64,000 bases of DNA from Gammaproteobacteria bacterium. GTDB lineage: Bacteria; Pseudomonadota; Gammaproteobacteria; UBA6429; Thiohalophilaceae. Under the pieces are notes generated by a model. It worked only from the letters and a program-made list of their open reading frames with translations, did no database searches and had not been told where the DNA came from. Positions 53,893 through 62,060 of the stretch are shown one piece after another; the first letter of the stretch is position 1; the number at the start of each line of letters is the position of its first letter. The stretch is taken from contig JACQBC010000026.1 of assembly GCA_016194635.1 (NCBI GenBank), positions 141,913-205,912 on the forward strand, in the 5' to 3' direction. Position numbers and translations under genes: made by a program.

Positions 53893-55101
53893 ATGACTAC
53901 GATTACAACAGATTTTCTTGTGATCGGTGGCGGCGTTATGGGATTGTGCCTTGCACTAGAGGCAAAACGTCGACATTCGCATGCGAAGGTTATTCTTATT
54001 GAAAAAGAAAAGAGCTGCGGGCTTCACGCAAGCGGTCGTAACAGTGGCGTGCTTCATGCGGGTTTCTATTATTCTGCGGATAGCCTAAAGGCGCGTTTTA
54101 CGCGCGATGGCAATTGTCGTCTAACGAGATACTGTCAGGAGCGTGGGCTACGAATCAACAACTGTGGCAAGCTTGTGGTGTCGAAGGACGAAAATGATCT
54201 TGCGGGGTTGGAAGAACTGCTGTGGCGTGGCAAACGGAATGGTGTGTTATTACACGAAATTTCCGCGAAAGAAGCGCAGGCAATTGAACCGCGGGCCAAG
54301 ACATATTCCAAAGCAATTTTTTCTCCAACGACCTCGTCCGTTGATCCGAATGAAGTGATGGCGAGTCTCGTGGAGGACGCTCGCGTGGCGGGCATCGAAT
54401 TTCTGACTGAAACTGCTTTTTGTGGGCGCGGTGTGAATACAGTGTTGACCACCCGTGGCCGGATTATGGCAGGTTATGTCATTAATGCAGCGGGGTTGTA
54501 CGCAGACAAGATCGCGCAGGCGTTTGGATTCTCTCGCGATTACCGGATCCTACCGTTTAAGGGACTTTACCTCTATTCTGATGAACCACCAGGTACTTTA
54601 AAGACACATATCTATCCGATTCCCGATCTGCGCAATCCATTTCTTGGTGTGCATTTCACCCTTGGTGTTGACAATAAAGTAAAGATTGGCCCAACCGCTA
54701 TACCAGCTTTCTGGCGTGAGCACTATCATGGGTTTACGGGTTTTAGCTTCAGTGAGTGCACCGAAATCTTGGCCCGGGAATCTGCGATGTTTTTCCGGAA
54801 TGATTGTGGGTTCCGTAGGCTCGCAGTGAGCGAGTTGACGAAATATGCAAAGTCAAAGATGATCACACTCGCATCTGATCTGGCTCATAATGTAATTAAG
54901 AAAGATTATCGAAAGTGGGGTCGTCCGGGTATACGTGCACAGTTAGTGAATATCAAGAAACGTAAGCTAGAATCAGACTTTCGCTACGAAGGGGATCGCT
55001 TATCCTTTCATGTTCTCAATGCAGTCTCGCCCGCGTTTACCTGCGCGCTCCCATTCGCCGAGTACTTGTTTGATGAGATTGAGCGTATTAATTCGGTCTA
55101 G
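53893..55101 (+). CDS. FAD-dependent oxidoreductase, L-2-hydroxyglutarate oxidase-like
   Basis: 402 residues of the DAO family. TDFLVIGGGVMGLCLALEAK near 6-25 binds FAD. KSCGLHASGRNSGVLHAGFYY (about 41-61) and KIGPTAIPAFWREHY (about 260) are the LhgO signature. The canonical enzyme oxidises L-2-hydroxyglutarate at the inner membrane. Its place at the end of the CapEFG block suggests that it oxidises a sugar-linked or carboxylic substrate, or that it came along with the island. No membrane helix is seen. 78 bases separate it from capG. Confidence 0.78.
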   Translation: MTTITTDFLVIGGGVMGLCLALEAKRRHSHAKVILIEKEKSCGLHASGRNSGVLHAGFYYSADSLKARFTRDGNCRLTRYCQERGLRINNCGKLVVSKDENDLAGLEELLWRGKRNGVLLHEISAKEAQAIEPRAKTYSKAIFSPTTSSVDPNEVMASLVEDARVAGIEFLTETAFCGRGVNTVLTTRGRIMAGYVINAAGLYADKIAQAFGFSRDYRILPFKGLYLYSDEPPGTLKTHIYPIPDLRNPFLGVHFTLGVDNKVKIGPTAIPAFWREHYHGFTGFSFSECTEILARESAMFFRNDCGFRRLAVSELTKYAKSKMITLASDLAHNVIKKDYRKWGRPGIRAQLVNIKKRKLESDFRYEGDRLSFHVLNAVSPAFTCALPFAEYLFDEIERINSV

Positions 55102-55324
55102 GTTGATTATGAACCTGGGCGTGCATTCAACCGATTGTGCCGCATACGAAAGATATAGATTAACCGACAGAAAGAATACGTACGATTGCGCAAAACGTAG
55201 TATATGTACTTTAAGTAGCTTGTCGAGAGTGTGAATATAGCTACACATCCGGCACAGGTTTAGAAGCGGAAAGTTATCTCAAACGATAATCAATTTCTTT
55301 AATCCATTTTAGGAGTAGTCAGCT
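55102..55324 (+). promoter_or_regulatory. Gap of 223 bases between the two halves of the polysaccharide locus
   Basis: It is AT-rich and has no open frame. TTTAGAAGCGG-type and GATAAT (55284-55289) elements are present at poor spacing, so no promoter can be called. The last bases TAGGAG (55309-55314) form the ribosome site of the next gene. If ops-controlled transcription carries through, no promoter is needed; if not, an internal promoter would be here. Confidence 0.3.
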
Positions 55325-56266
55325 ATGAAAGTCCTAGTCACCGGTGGCTGTGGTTACAAAGGCCACGTTTTGATCCCTAAGTTACTCGCTCGCGGATATG
55401 AAGTTGTTGCATTCGATACTCAGTGGTTCGGCAACTTTCTTAAGCCAGACCCCAAACTTCGCGTAATCAAGGGTGATGTCCGCAATGTGGAGACCGTTCC
55501 ATTGGAGGGTGTTGACTGTATTATTCACTTATCGTCAATTGCGAACGATCCTTGCGGTGACCTTGATCCCAAACTGACGTGGGAAGTGAGTGCCCTTGCC
55601 ACCATGCAATTGGCTGATAAAGCCCAACGGTATGGTATCAAGCGTTTTATTTATGCTTCTTCTGGCAGTGTCTATGGTCTTAAAGATGAGCCTCAGGTTA
55701 CGGAAAATCTAGAACTCAAACCATTGTCCGAATACAACAAAACTAAAATGGTTGCTGAACGTGTCTTGTTAAGCTATCAGGATGACATGGCGGTACAGAT
55801 TATACGACCGGCGACCGTCTGTGGTTATTCACCGCGCATGCGATTAGATGTTTCAGTCAATATGCTGACCATGCAGGCGCTGTCCAAGGGCAAAATTACG
55901 GTGTTTGGTGGTAACCAGACACGACCCAATATTCATATCGATGATATCACCGATATCTATCTGCATCTGATTGATCACCCCGATGTGACAGGTATTTATA
56001 ATGCGGGTTTCGAGAATATTTCAATTATGGATATTGCGCAGTTGGTTACGAAGCACGTTCCGGTCGAGATTGTGGTCAGTCCCTCCAATGATCCGCGTTC
56101 CTATCGTGTCAATTCCGACAAACTCCTCGCCACCGGCTTTAAACCGAAGAAAACGGTTGAACATGCTATTCGAGAGATTATCGAGAAATTTCGCGTGGGT
56201 GTGCTGAAAGACGAAGAACATTTTTCCAACCTTAAGTGGATGCAAAAAACTGTCTTAGCAAAGTAG
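55325..56266 (+). CDS. NAD-dependent sugar epimerase/dehydratase
   Basis: 313 residues. MKVLVTGGCGYKGHVLIPKL at the start binds NAD. The catalytic SSGSVYGLKDEP (about 116-127) and the Tyr-x3-Lys in EYNKTKMVAERVL (about 139-151) are complete. RPNIHIDDITDIYLHLIDH near 200-218 is the usual dimer region. The substrate cannot be told; it belongs to the GalE/RmlB-type group. It heads the second half of the locus, 10 bases before the SIS gene. Confidence 0.83.
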   Translation: MKVLVTGGCGYKGHVLIPKLLARGYEVVAFDTQWFGNFLKPDPKLRVIKGDVRNVETVPLEGVDCIIHLSSIANDPCGDLDPKLTWEVSALATMQLADKAQRYGIKRFIYASSGSVYGLKDEPQVTENLELKPLSEYNKTKMVAERVLLSYQDDMAVQIIRPATVCGYSPRMRLDVSVNMLTMQALSKGKITVFGGNQTRPNIHIDDITDIYLHLIDHPDVTGIYNAGFENISIMDIAQLVTKHVPVEIVVSPSNDPRSYRVNSDKLLATGFKPKKTVEHAIREIIEKFRVGVLKDEEHFSNLKWMQKTVLAK

Positions 56267-56275
56267 GAGAAAGTT

Positions 56276-56908
56276 ATGGAAAATATCCAACCTGACGAGG
56301 CTTTTTTTACGGGCTATGCTTACCGGTTACAACGTGTGTTAGCAACTGCAGACTGGTTGGGTGTTAACTGTCTTGCGGAAGATATATTAAAGTGTTGGAA
56401 GAAAAAGCAACAAGTGTTCTTGTGTGGCAATGGTGGAAGCGCTGGTAATGCAATTCACCTCGCCAATGACTTTCTTTATGGCGTAGCCAAGCAACGTGGT
56501 GGGGGTATTAGGGCGCAATCACTCTCCGCTAATTCGGCGGTGATGACGTGTTTGGGAAACGATGTTGGTTATGAGTATATTTTTTCAGAGCAACTTGCGG
56601 TGCATGGGCAGGCGGGGGATTTATTGATAGCGTTATCAGGAAGTGGCAATTCGCCCAATATCGTGTGTGCCGTTGAACAGGCGAAAATTATGGGGGTAAA
56701 GTCCTATGCCATCGTCGGTTACAATGGTGGGCGCTGCAAGAGTCTTGCGGATGTAGCTATCCACTTTGCAGTTGATGACATGCAAGTCGCAGAAGATTTA
56801 CAACTGGTGGTTGGTCACATGCTAATGCAGTGGTTATATAAAAATCGAACACTGTACTCAACGGATACCGTGGAGAGCGATATCATTGACGGTGCACTCT
56901 CTGCATGA
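56276..56908 (+). CDS. SIS-domain sedoheptulose-7-phosphate isomerase-like protein (GmhA-like)
   Basis: 210 residues. The SIS fold is clear: QQVFLCGNGGSAGNAIHLAN near 42-61, LALSGSGNSPNIV near 119-131, and YAIVGYNGGRCKSLADVAI near 143-161. GNGGSAGNAIHLANDF is the GmhA phosphate-site signature (canonical GmhA has CGNGGSACDAQHFA), so it probably isomerises a ketose phosphate, such as sedoheptulose 7-phosphate, to an aldose phosphate. With a transketolase three genes later, which could supply that ketose, the pair suggests a sugar made from central metabolites. Confidence 0.85.
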   Translation: MENIQPDEAFFTGYAYRLQRVLATADWLGVNCLAEDILKCWKKKQQVFLCGNGGSAGNAIHLANDFLYGVAKQRGGGIRAQSLSANSAVMTCLGNDVGYEYIFSEQLAVHGQAGDLLIALSGSGNSPNIVCAVEQAKIMGVKSYAIVGYNGGRCKSLADVAIHFAVDDMQVAEDLQLVVGHMLMQWLYKNRTLYSTDTVESDIIDGALSA

Positions 56909-56993
56909 CTGAAACTAGCTATTAGGTCATGATAGAATGACTAACGACTGAACATAGGTTCAGTCATACTATATAATGGAAATGGAAAAAAAT

Positions 56994-57980
56994 ATGAATA
57001 CTGTTTTGGTTGTAGGTAGTAACTCTTTTTCAGGTTCAACCTTCGTCGATTTTGCATTGCAACAGGGGGTTCGCGTGCTTGGCACCAGCCGATCCGTGGA
57101 ACCTATTGATGCTTTTTTACCTTACCAGTGGCACGATCATTCCAACTTTAGTTTTCACCACCTTGATCTCAACACGGACTTAGCGAAGCTCATGGATTTG
57201 ATTCGTGACATCAAGCCTGAGTACATTGTTAATTTTGCCGCCCAAAGCATGGTGGGTGAGAGCTGGCAAAACCCCAGTGATTGGTTCATGACCAATGTTG
57301 TATCGACTATTAAGTTTCATGATGAGGTTCGAAAATGCAATTTCCTCAAACGTTATGTACACATCACGACACCCGAAGTGTATGGGAGTTGTTCGGGTTT
57401 TGTGAAAGAGGATTTTCCTTTTAATCCGAGTACTCCCTACGCCGTATCGCGTGCAGCAGCCGATATGAGCCTGCGGACTTTTTACTCGGCCTATAAATTT
57501 CCGGTTGTCGCGACTCGTGCGGCAAATGTTTATGGTCCCGGTCAACAACTCTATCGCGTTATTTCACGCACCATTTTTTTTATCCTATTGGGTAGAAAAA
57601 TGCAATTGCACGGTGGAGGCGTCTCAACACGCTCTTTCATCCATATGCGTGATGTTTGCGATGCCACCTGGAAGATCATGCAGCAGGGTTGCGATGGCGA
57701 TACCTACCATATTTCGACCAATGAAGTGGTTTCTATACGCGAACTCGTCGAGCGTATTTGTACTAAGTTGAATGTTCGTTTCGAAAACCATGTCGAGGTC
57801 GTGGGTGAGCGTATGGGCAAGGATTCTGCCTATCACCTGGATAGCACTAAACTGCGTACCGAACTCGGTTGGAAGGATCGCATCAGCCTCGACCAAGGGC
57901 TCGACGAATGTATCTCCTGGGTGCGTAAGAATTTTGATGCACTCAAAGCACAACCGTATGACTACCAACATAAGGCCTAA
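56994..57980 (+). CDS. Sugar-nucleotide dehydratase-like protein with Y-x3-R
   Basis: 328 residues from ATG at 56994; ATG at 56976 is an alternative. TVLVVGSNSFSGSTFVDFAL binds NAD. PEVYGSCSGFVKEDFPFNPS and the catalytic-site TPYAVSRAAADMSL follow. The SDR Tyr-x3-Lys reads Tyr-x3-Arg here (Tyr codon 57438-57440, Arg codon cgt 57450-57452), which is rare. AANVYGPGQQLYRVISRTIF and STRSFIHMRDVCDATW match RmlB-like dehydratases. The Arg may reduce or alter activity; related glycan-locus proteins with YAVSR are known to me, so it is probably a subfamily trait. Confidence 0.8.
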   Translation: MNTVLVVGSNSFSGSTFVDFALQQGVRVLGTSRSVEPIDAFLPYQWHDHSNFSFHHLDLNTDLAKLMDLIRDIKPEYIVNFAAQSMVGESWQNPSDWFMTNVVSTIKFHDEVRKCNFLKRYVHITTPEVYGSCSGFVKEDFPFNPSTPYAVSRAAADMSLRTFYSAYKFPVVATRAANVYGPGQQLYRVISRTIFFILLGRKMQLHGGGVSTRSFIHMRDVCDATWKIMQQGCDGDTYHISTNEVVSIRELVERICTKLNVRFENHVEVVGERMGKDSAYHLDSTKLRTELGWKDRISLDQGLDECISWVRKNFDALKAQPYDYQHKA

Positions 57981-57984
57981 AACA

Positions 57985-58809
57985 GTGAGTCAACTTTTTG
58001 AAATACAAGAATGGGCGAGGATCCTGCGTTCTCGAATCATAGAAACGTCCCATAAAGCTGAAATGCCGCATTTAGGCTCGTGTCTTTCATGCACGGATAT
58101 CCTTGCCACCCTCTATCACTCAGTGTTGCGTATCGATGCAACTAATCCGCGTGCAGTTACGCGCGATCGCTTTATCCTCAGCAAAGGACACGGCGCGCCA
58201 GCGCTTTTTCAAGTGTTGGCAATGCGTGGATTTTATCCCGAAGCGATGTTAGACGAGTATGGCAAGGATGGCGGTGTGTTTGCCGAACATCCCCCGACAC
58301 CTGATCACTTACCTGGCATTGAAGCAGCGACAGGCTCGCTGGGGCATGGATTACCGATGGGTTTGGGAATGGCGCTGGCAGGGCGTATTCAGGGGCATCG
58401 CTACCATGTTTACGTCTTGCTCAGTGACGGCGAATGTAACGAAGGTTCGGTGTGGGAAGCCGCAATGCTGGCTGCTTCCCAGCGTGTCGGTAACCTCTGC
58501 GTCATTATCGATTTCAACAAATGGCAAGCCACAGGTCGTAGTGAAGAAATACTAGCGCTAAATCCATTAGCTGAAAAATGGCGTGCCTTTGGTTGGCATG
58601 CGTGTGAAATCGATGGCCATGATATCCAAGCCATACTCGATAGTGTGGCTCGTTTCCCACGCGAAGATGGAAAGCCAACGGCGATCATTGCTCATACGGT
58701 GAAAGGTAAGGGCGTTTCATTTATGGAAGACGACAACAATTGGCACTATCGAATACCGACTGCCGAAGAAGTTGTGCTATCCAAAAAGGAGCTTGGAGTA
58801 ACCGTATGA
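57985..58809 (+). CDS. Transketolase, N-terminal subunit
   Basis: 274 residues from GTG at 57985, with AAGG at 10 bases and no overlap with the previous gene; ATG at 57958 is an in-frame alternative. It carries the ThDP-binding part: FILSKGHGAPALFQVLAMRG, ATGSLGHGLPMGLGMALAG, and the GDG-x-N-type DGECNEGSVWEAAMLAASQR with CVIIDFNKWQATGRSEEI. It should bind ThDP and one face of the substrate and form a heterodimer with the next gene product. It transfers a two-carbon ketol unit. Overlap with the next gene (ATGA) confirms pairing. Confidence 0.9.
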   Translation: MSQLFEIQEWARILRSRIIETSHKAEMPHLGSCLSCTDILATLYHSVLRIDATNPRAVTRDRFILSKGHGAPALFQVLAMRGFYPEAMLDEYGKDGGVFAEHPPTPDHLPGIEAATGSLGHGLPMGLGMALAGRIQGHRYHVYVLLSDGECNEGSVWEAAMLAASQRVGNLCVIIDFNKWQATGRSEEILALNPLAEKWRAFGWHACEIDGHDIQAILDSVARFPREDGKPTAIIAHTVKGKGVSFMEDDNNWHYRIPTAEEVVLSKKELGVTV

Positions 58810-59729
58810 GAAACGCATTCGCTGACGAACTTACCCAGCTCGCCAAACAAAATAATAAGGTTGTCCTGCTTTCCGGCGACATTGGCAACAAGCTATTCGA
58901 TAAATTTAAGAATGTCGATGAGACCCGTTTTTACAATTGCGGTGTGGCTGAGGCAAACATGATGGGCGTTGCCGCAGGCATGGCTTTATCCGGTTTACGT
59001 CCGGTGGTCTACACCATTACCCCCTTTACTACCACACGTTGTTTTGAACAGATCCGTGTGGATGCTTGTTATCATAAAGCCCCGGTCATTATCGTGGGTA
59101 CCGGTGCCGGTCTTTCTTACGCTGAATTAGGGCCTACTCACCATTCTCTTGAAGATATTGCGATCCTGCGCACGTTGCCTAGAATGCGTGTTTTGGCACC
59201 TTGTGATGCCACTGAATTACGTCTGGCGCTTAGGGCTGCGTTGCATGAGGATGGACCGGTTTATATTCGCATTGGGAAGAAGGGTGAACCACCCATTCAT
59301 GCTAAGACACCCAATTTCAAAATTGGCAAGGCGATTGTAGTTCGAACCGGCACGGACGTGGCTCTGATCTCTACGGGTACGATCATGCCGGAAGCGCTTC
59401 GCGCAGCCGAGTTACTGGCTGAGCGGGGGATTTCCGCCGAAGTGATCAGTTTTCACAGTGTCAAACCACTCGATCAAGAATATCTCGAACAGGCCTGTGC
59501 GCGGTTTCAATTACTCGCTACAGTAGAAGAGCATGGACGCATTGGTGGCCTGGGTAGCGCCATATCAGAATGGCGCACCGCGCGACAAACGACACCCATG
59601 CAGATTTCGTTTGGAACTGACGATGAATTTATGTACGAGGTGGGCAGTCAGGACTATGCACGGCAGAAATATGGACTGACTGCCAGTAACATTGCTAACA
59701 AGGTACTTACTGCCTTGAATAAACTTTAA
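58806..59729 (+). CDS. Transketolase, C-terminal subunit
   Basis: 307 residues from ATG at 58806. The pyrimidine-binding domain has the catalytic Glu in CGVAEANMMGVAAGMALSG near 48-66 and the TTTRCFEQIRVDACYHK part. The C-terminal Transketolase_C domain has AEVISFHSVKPLDQEYLEQA near 215-234 and VEEHGRIGGLGSAISEW. Split transketolases of this kind are common in secondary metabolite and glycan loci. No separate metabolic copy is seen in the window, so the pair may be a dedicated enzyme of this locus. Confidence 0.9.
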   Translation: MRNAFADELTQLAKQNNKVVLLSGDIGNKLFDKFKNVDETRFYNCGVAEANMMGVAAGMALSGLRPVVYTITPFTTTRCFEQIRVDACYHKAPVIIVGTGAGLSYAELGPTHHSLEDIAILRTLPRMRVLAPCDATELRLALRAALHEDGPVYIRIGKKGEPPIHAKTPNFKIGKAIVVRTGTDVALISTGTIMPEALRAAELLAERGISAEVISFHSVKPLDQEYLEQACARFQLLATVEEHGRIGGLGSAISEWRTARQTTPMQISFGTDDEFMYEVGSQDYARQKYGLTASNIANKVLTALNKL

Positions 59730-59741
59730 TGTAGTTCGTCT

Positions 59742-60353
59742 ATGCGTATAGGCATCGACTTCGACAATACGATTGTCAGTTACGATACCCTGTTTCATAA
59801 AGTAGCGAGAGAACGAAATCTTGTTCCGCCACAGATACCGGTGAATAAGCTTGCGGTGCGCGATCACCTACGTCGAATTGGTCAAGAGGATCACTGGACG
59901 GCCATGCAAGGTTATGTTTATGGTGCACGAATGGACGAAGCCTTGGCCTATGACGGTGTTATCGAGTTTATGCATCATGCTGCATCGGCAGGGCATCAAC
60001 TATTTATTGTTAGTCACAAAACGCGTAAACCTTTTCTCGGCCCTGAATACGATTTGCATGCCGCCGCACGTGCATGGATTGAGCGACATATTTTATGGGA
60101 GGGGAAAGCACTGTTACCGGCCGAAAATATATTTTTCGAATTAACTAAGCAGGAAAAATTAAATCGCATTGAAGCATGCGGTTGTGACACTTTTATCGAC
60201 GATCTGCCTGAAATATTACTTGCCGCAGAATTTCCACAGAGCACCCATCGCTTGCTTTTCGATCCAGAGGCACATCATGAGATGGCCATTGCCAAGGGCT
60301 TACAAGTTTTTCGCAATTGGCAGCAACTGAGTGAACAGTTTAGTGAACGATGA
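59742..60353 (+). CDS. HAD-superfamily phosphatase
   Basis: 203 residues. HAD motif I is IGIDFDNTIVSYDTLF (Asp6 and Asp8), motif II is FIVSHKTRKPFLGPEYD and motif IV is DTFIDDLPEILLAAEFPQ near 145-162. A helical cap of about 80 residues (30-110) lies between motifs I and II. This is not GmhB, but a phosphatase from this family could take that role in a heptose-type route. Its stop overlaps the kinase gene start (ATGA). Confidence 0.82.
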   Translation: MRIGIDFDNTIVSYDTLFHKVARERNLVPPQIPVNKLAVRDHLRRIGQEDHWTAMQGYVYGARMDEALAYDGVIEFMHHAASAGHQLFIVSHKTRKPFLGPEYDLHAAARAWIERHILWEGKALLPAENIFFELTKQEKLNRIEACGCDTFIDDLPEILLAAEFPQSTHRLLFDPEAHHEMAIAKGLQVFRNWQQLSEQFSER

Positions 60354-61396
60354 ATTCATTTATTGAACTTCACGATCTGATTATTGACTTGTTAGGGCAT
60401 GCCGATTTTCACGTCTCTCCAGAAATGATTACTCCAAGCGCGCGGAGTGGTAATAATCGTATTTATCGGGTGGATACCGCCGCGGGGATTTTTGCGGTAA
60501 AGCAATATTTTCGTCATGAAGGCGATAGCCGTGATCGACTCGCTGCCGAGTATGCATTCTTGACTTATGCCAACACTGTGGTACCAAAATCTACACCGAA
60601 GTCCTTCGCATGCGATACCAGGTCAGGTCTGGCGCTTTACGAATTTATTGAAGGACAGCCGTTTCATCCTGGGGATATTAGTGTGCCACAGGTTAATGCA
60701 GCTATTCGGTTTTTCTGTGCGTTGAATGCGCCGTCTTTTCGTGTGATTGCCCAACTTCCGGTCGCATCGGAAGCATGTTTTTCTCTTCGAGAACATTTGG
60801 GAGTTATTACAGGACGTATTGAACGATTGAAGGGTTTAGTCCCCTCGTCAGATATAGACTCCGAAGCCCTAGGGTTCTTTCAAGAATTGGAAAAGTATTG
60901 GCGGCATCTCACAGAAGAAATATATGAAACCGCAAAAGATATTCAACTCGATCCCAACAAAGAGCTCGATCTGGCACAGCGTTGCATTTCGCCGTCTGAT
61001 TTTGGTTTTCATAATGCCTTGGTTGAGCCTAGTGGCAATATCCGCTTTCTTGATTTTGAATATGCCGGTTGGGATGACCCCGCCAAAACGATGGGTGATT
61101 TCTTTGCACAACTCGCGGTGCCTGTGCCGCATGAATACTTTAATCAATTCGTTGCAGAATGCATGGCGATATTTCCCGAACCAGAATCGCTAATTTATAG
61201 AGCAAATCTGTTATGCCCCGTTTTTAAAGTGAAATGGTGTTGCATTGCACTCAATGTATTTCTTGCTGTGCATTTAGCACGCCGAAAATTCGCTAATCCA
61301 AGTCTTGATGAATTTACATTAAAAATAAACCAACTCGTAAAAGCAAAACGAATTTTTCAATCTATTCAGGAACACCCATGGCCTACATTGATTTAA
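60350..61396 (+). CDS. APH-like phosphotransferase (probable sugar kinase)
   Basis: 348 residues. The protein-kinase-like fold is visible from RIYRVDTAAGIFAVKQYFRH (about 33-52, with the ATP-binding Lys) and LALYEFIEGQPFHPGD (hinge). The catalytic loop reads ISPSDFGFHNALV, with Asp and Asn kept but Pro in place of the usual His two residues before the Asp. The metal-binding RFLDFEYAGWDDPAK follows. Antibiotic resistance is unlikely; the setting argues for a sugar kinase. It could fill the role of the GHMP kinase HddA. Confidence 0.78.
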   Translation: MNSFIELHDLIIDLLGHADFHVSPEMITPSARSGNNRIYRVDTAAGIFAVKQYFRHEGDSRDRLAAEYAFLTYANTVVPKSTPKSFACDTRSGLALYEFIEGQPFHPGDISVPQVNAAIRFFCALNAPSFRVIAQLPVASEACFSLREHLGVITGRIERLKGLVPSSDIDSEALGFFQELEKYWRHLTEEIYETAKDIQLDPNKELDLAQRCISPSDFGFHNALVEPSGNIRFLDFEYAGWDDPAKTMGDFFAQLAVPVPHEYFNQFVAECMAIFPEPESLIYRANLLCPVFKVKWCCIALNVFLAVHLARRKFANPSLDEFTLKINQLVKAKRIFQSIQEHPWPTLI

Positions 61397-62049
61397 TGTC
61401 TGCAGTACATAAAAGTACAAAACGAGATTATCTCGCACGTGTCAATGACCCCGATTTTCCTAAAGCCAAAGCAGCCGCACTTGCCAAGGAATGGGGCTTT
61501 GATTACTGGGACGGTGACCGCAAGATTTGCTATGGAGGCTACCGTTACATGGAAGGACGTTGGGAAAAAGTGGCCCGCGCTATGGTAGAGCACTACGGAA
61601 TTAAACCAGGCGACAAGATTCTCGATATTGGCTGCGGCAAAGGGTTTTTACTGTATGATTTTACCAAGGTTGTTCCTGGCTTAGAACTCTATGGGATTGA
61701 TATATCCGAGTATGCGATAGATAACGCTAAGGATGAAATCAAAGACCGGCTACGAGTAGGTAATGCAACAGCATTACCGTTTCCAGATAATCACTTTGAT
61801 TTTGTTTATTCAATAACAACGTTACATAATCTTCATTGCTACGACCTCGATAAGGCATTACGTGAAATGCAGCGTGTTGGTAAGAATAACAAATATTTGT
61901 GTGTGGAATCCTACCGCAACGAAGAAGAAAAAGCCAATTTACTCTATTGGCAGGTAACCTGCGAAGCATTTAACACACCCGAAGAATGGGACTGGTGGTT
62001 TAAGCAAACCGGTTACACGGGCGATCACTCTTTGATCTATTTTGAATAA
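61378..62049 (+). CDS. Class I SAM-dependent methyltransferase
   Basis: 223 residues from ATG at 61378, which follows AGGA with good spacing and overlaps the kinase gene by 19 bases; ATG at 61396 is an alternative. The SAM site is DKILDIGCGKGFLLYDFTKV near 77-96, and FDFVYSITTLHNLHCYDLDK near 140-159 is a UbiE-like acidic loop. The N-terminal 70 residues, with AKEWGFDYWDGDRKICYGGY, are typical of methyltransferases found next to split transketolases in glycan loci, and are of unknown fine function. Confidence 0.78.
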   Translation: MAYIDLMSAVHKSTKRDYLARVNDPDFPKAKAAALAKEWGFDYWDGDRKICYGGYRYMEGRWEKVARAMVEHYGIKPGDKILDIGCGKGFLLYDFTKVVPGLELYGIDISEYAIDNAKDEIKDRLRVGNATALPFPDNHFDFVYSITTLHNLHCYDLDKALREMQRVGKNNKYLCVESYRNEEEKANLLYWQVTCEAFNTPEEWDWWFKQTGYTGDHSLIYFE

Positions 62050-62060
62050 GGCAAACAACC

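Noticed and set aside
57772..57984. N-terminal extension of the transketolase N subunit
   Set aside because: It overlaps the dehydratase-like gene in another frame; the family part starts near LFEIQEWARILRSRI. The ATG at 57958 stays possible but has no ribosome site.
60350..61396. Aminoglycoside resistance gene
   Set aside because: The fold is APH-like, but the gene is coupled to sugar genes on both sides and the loop sequence is a glycan-locus type, so a resistance call is not supported.
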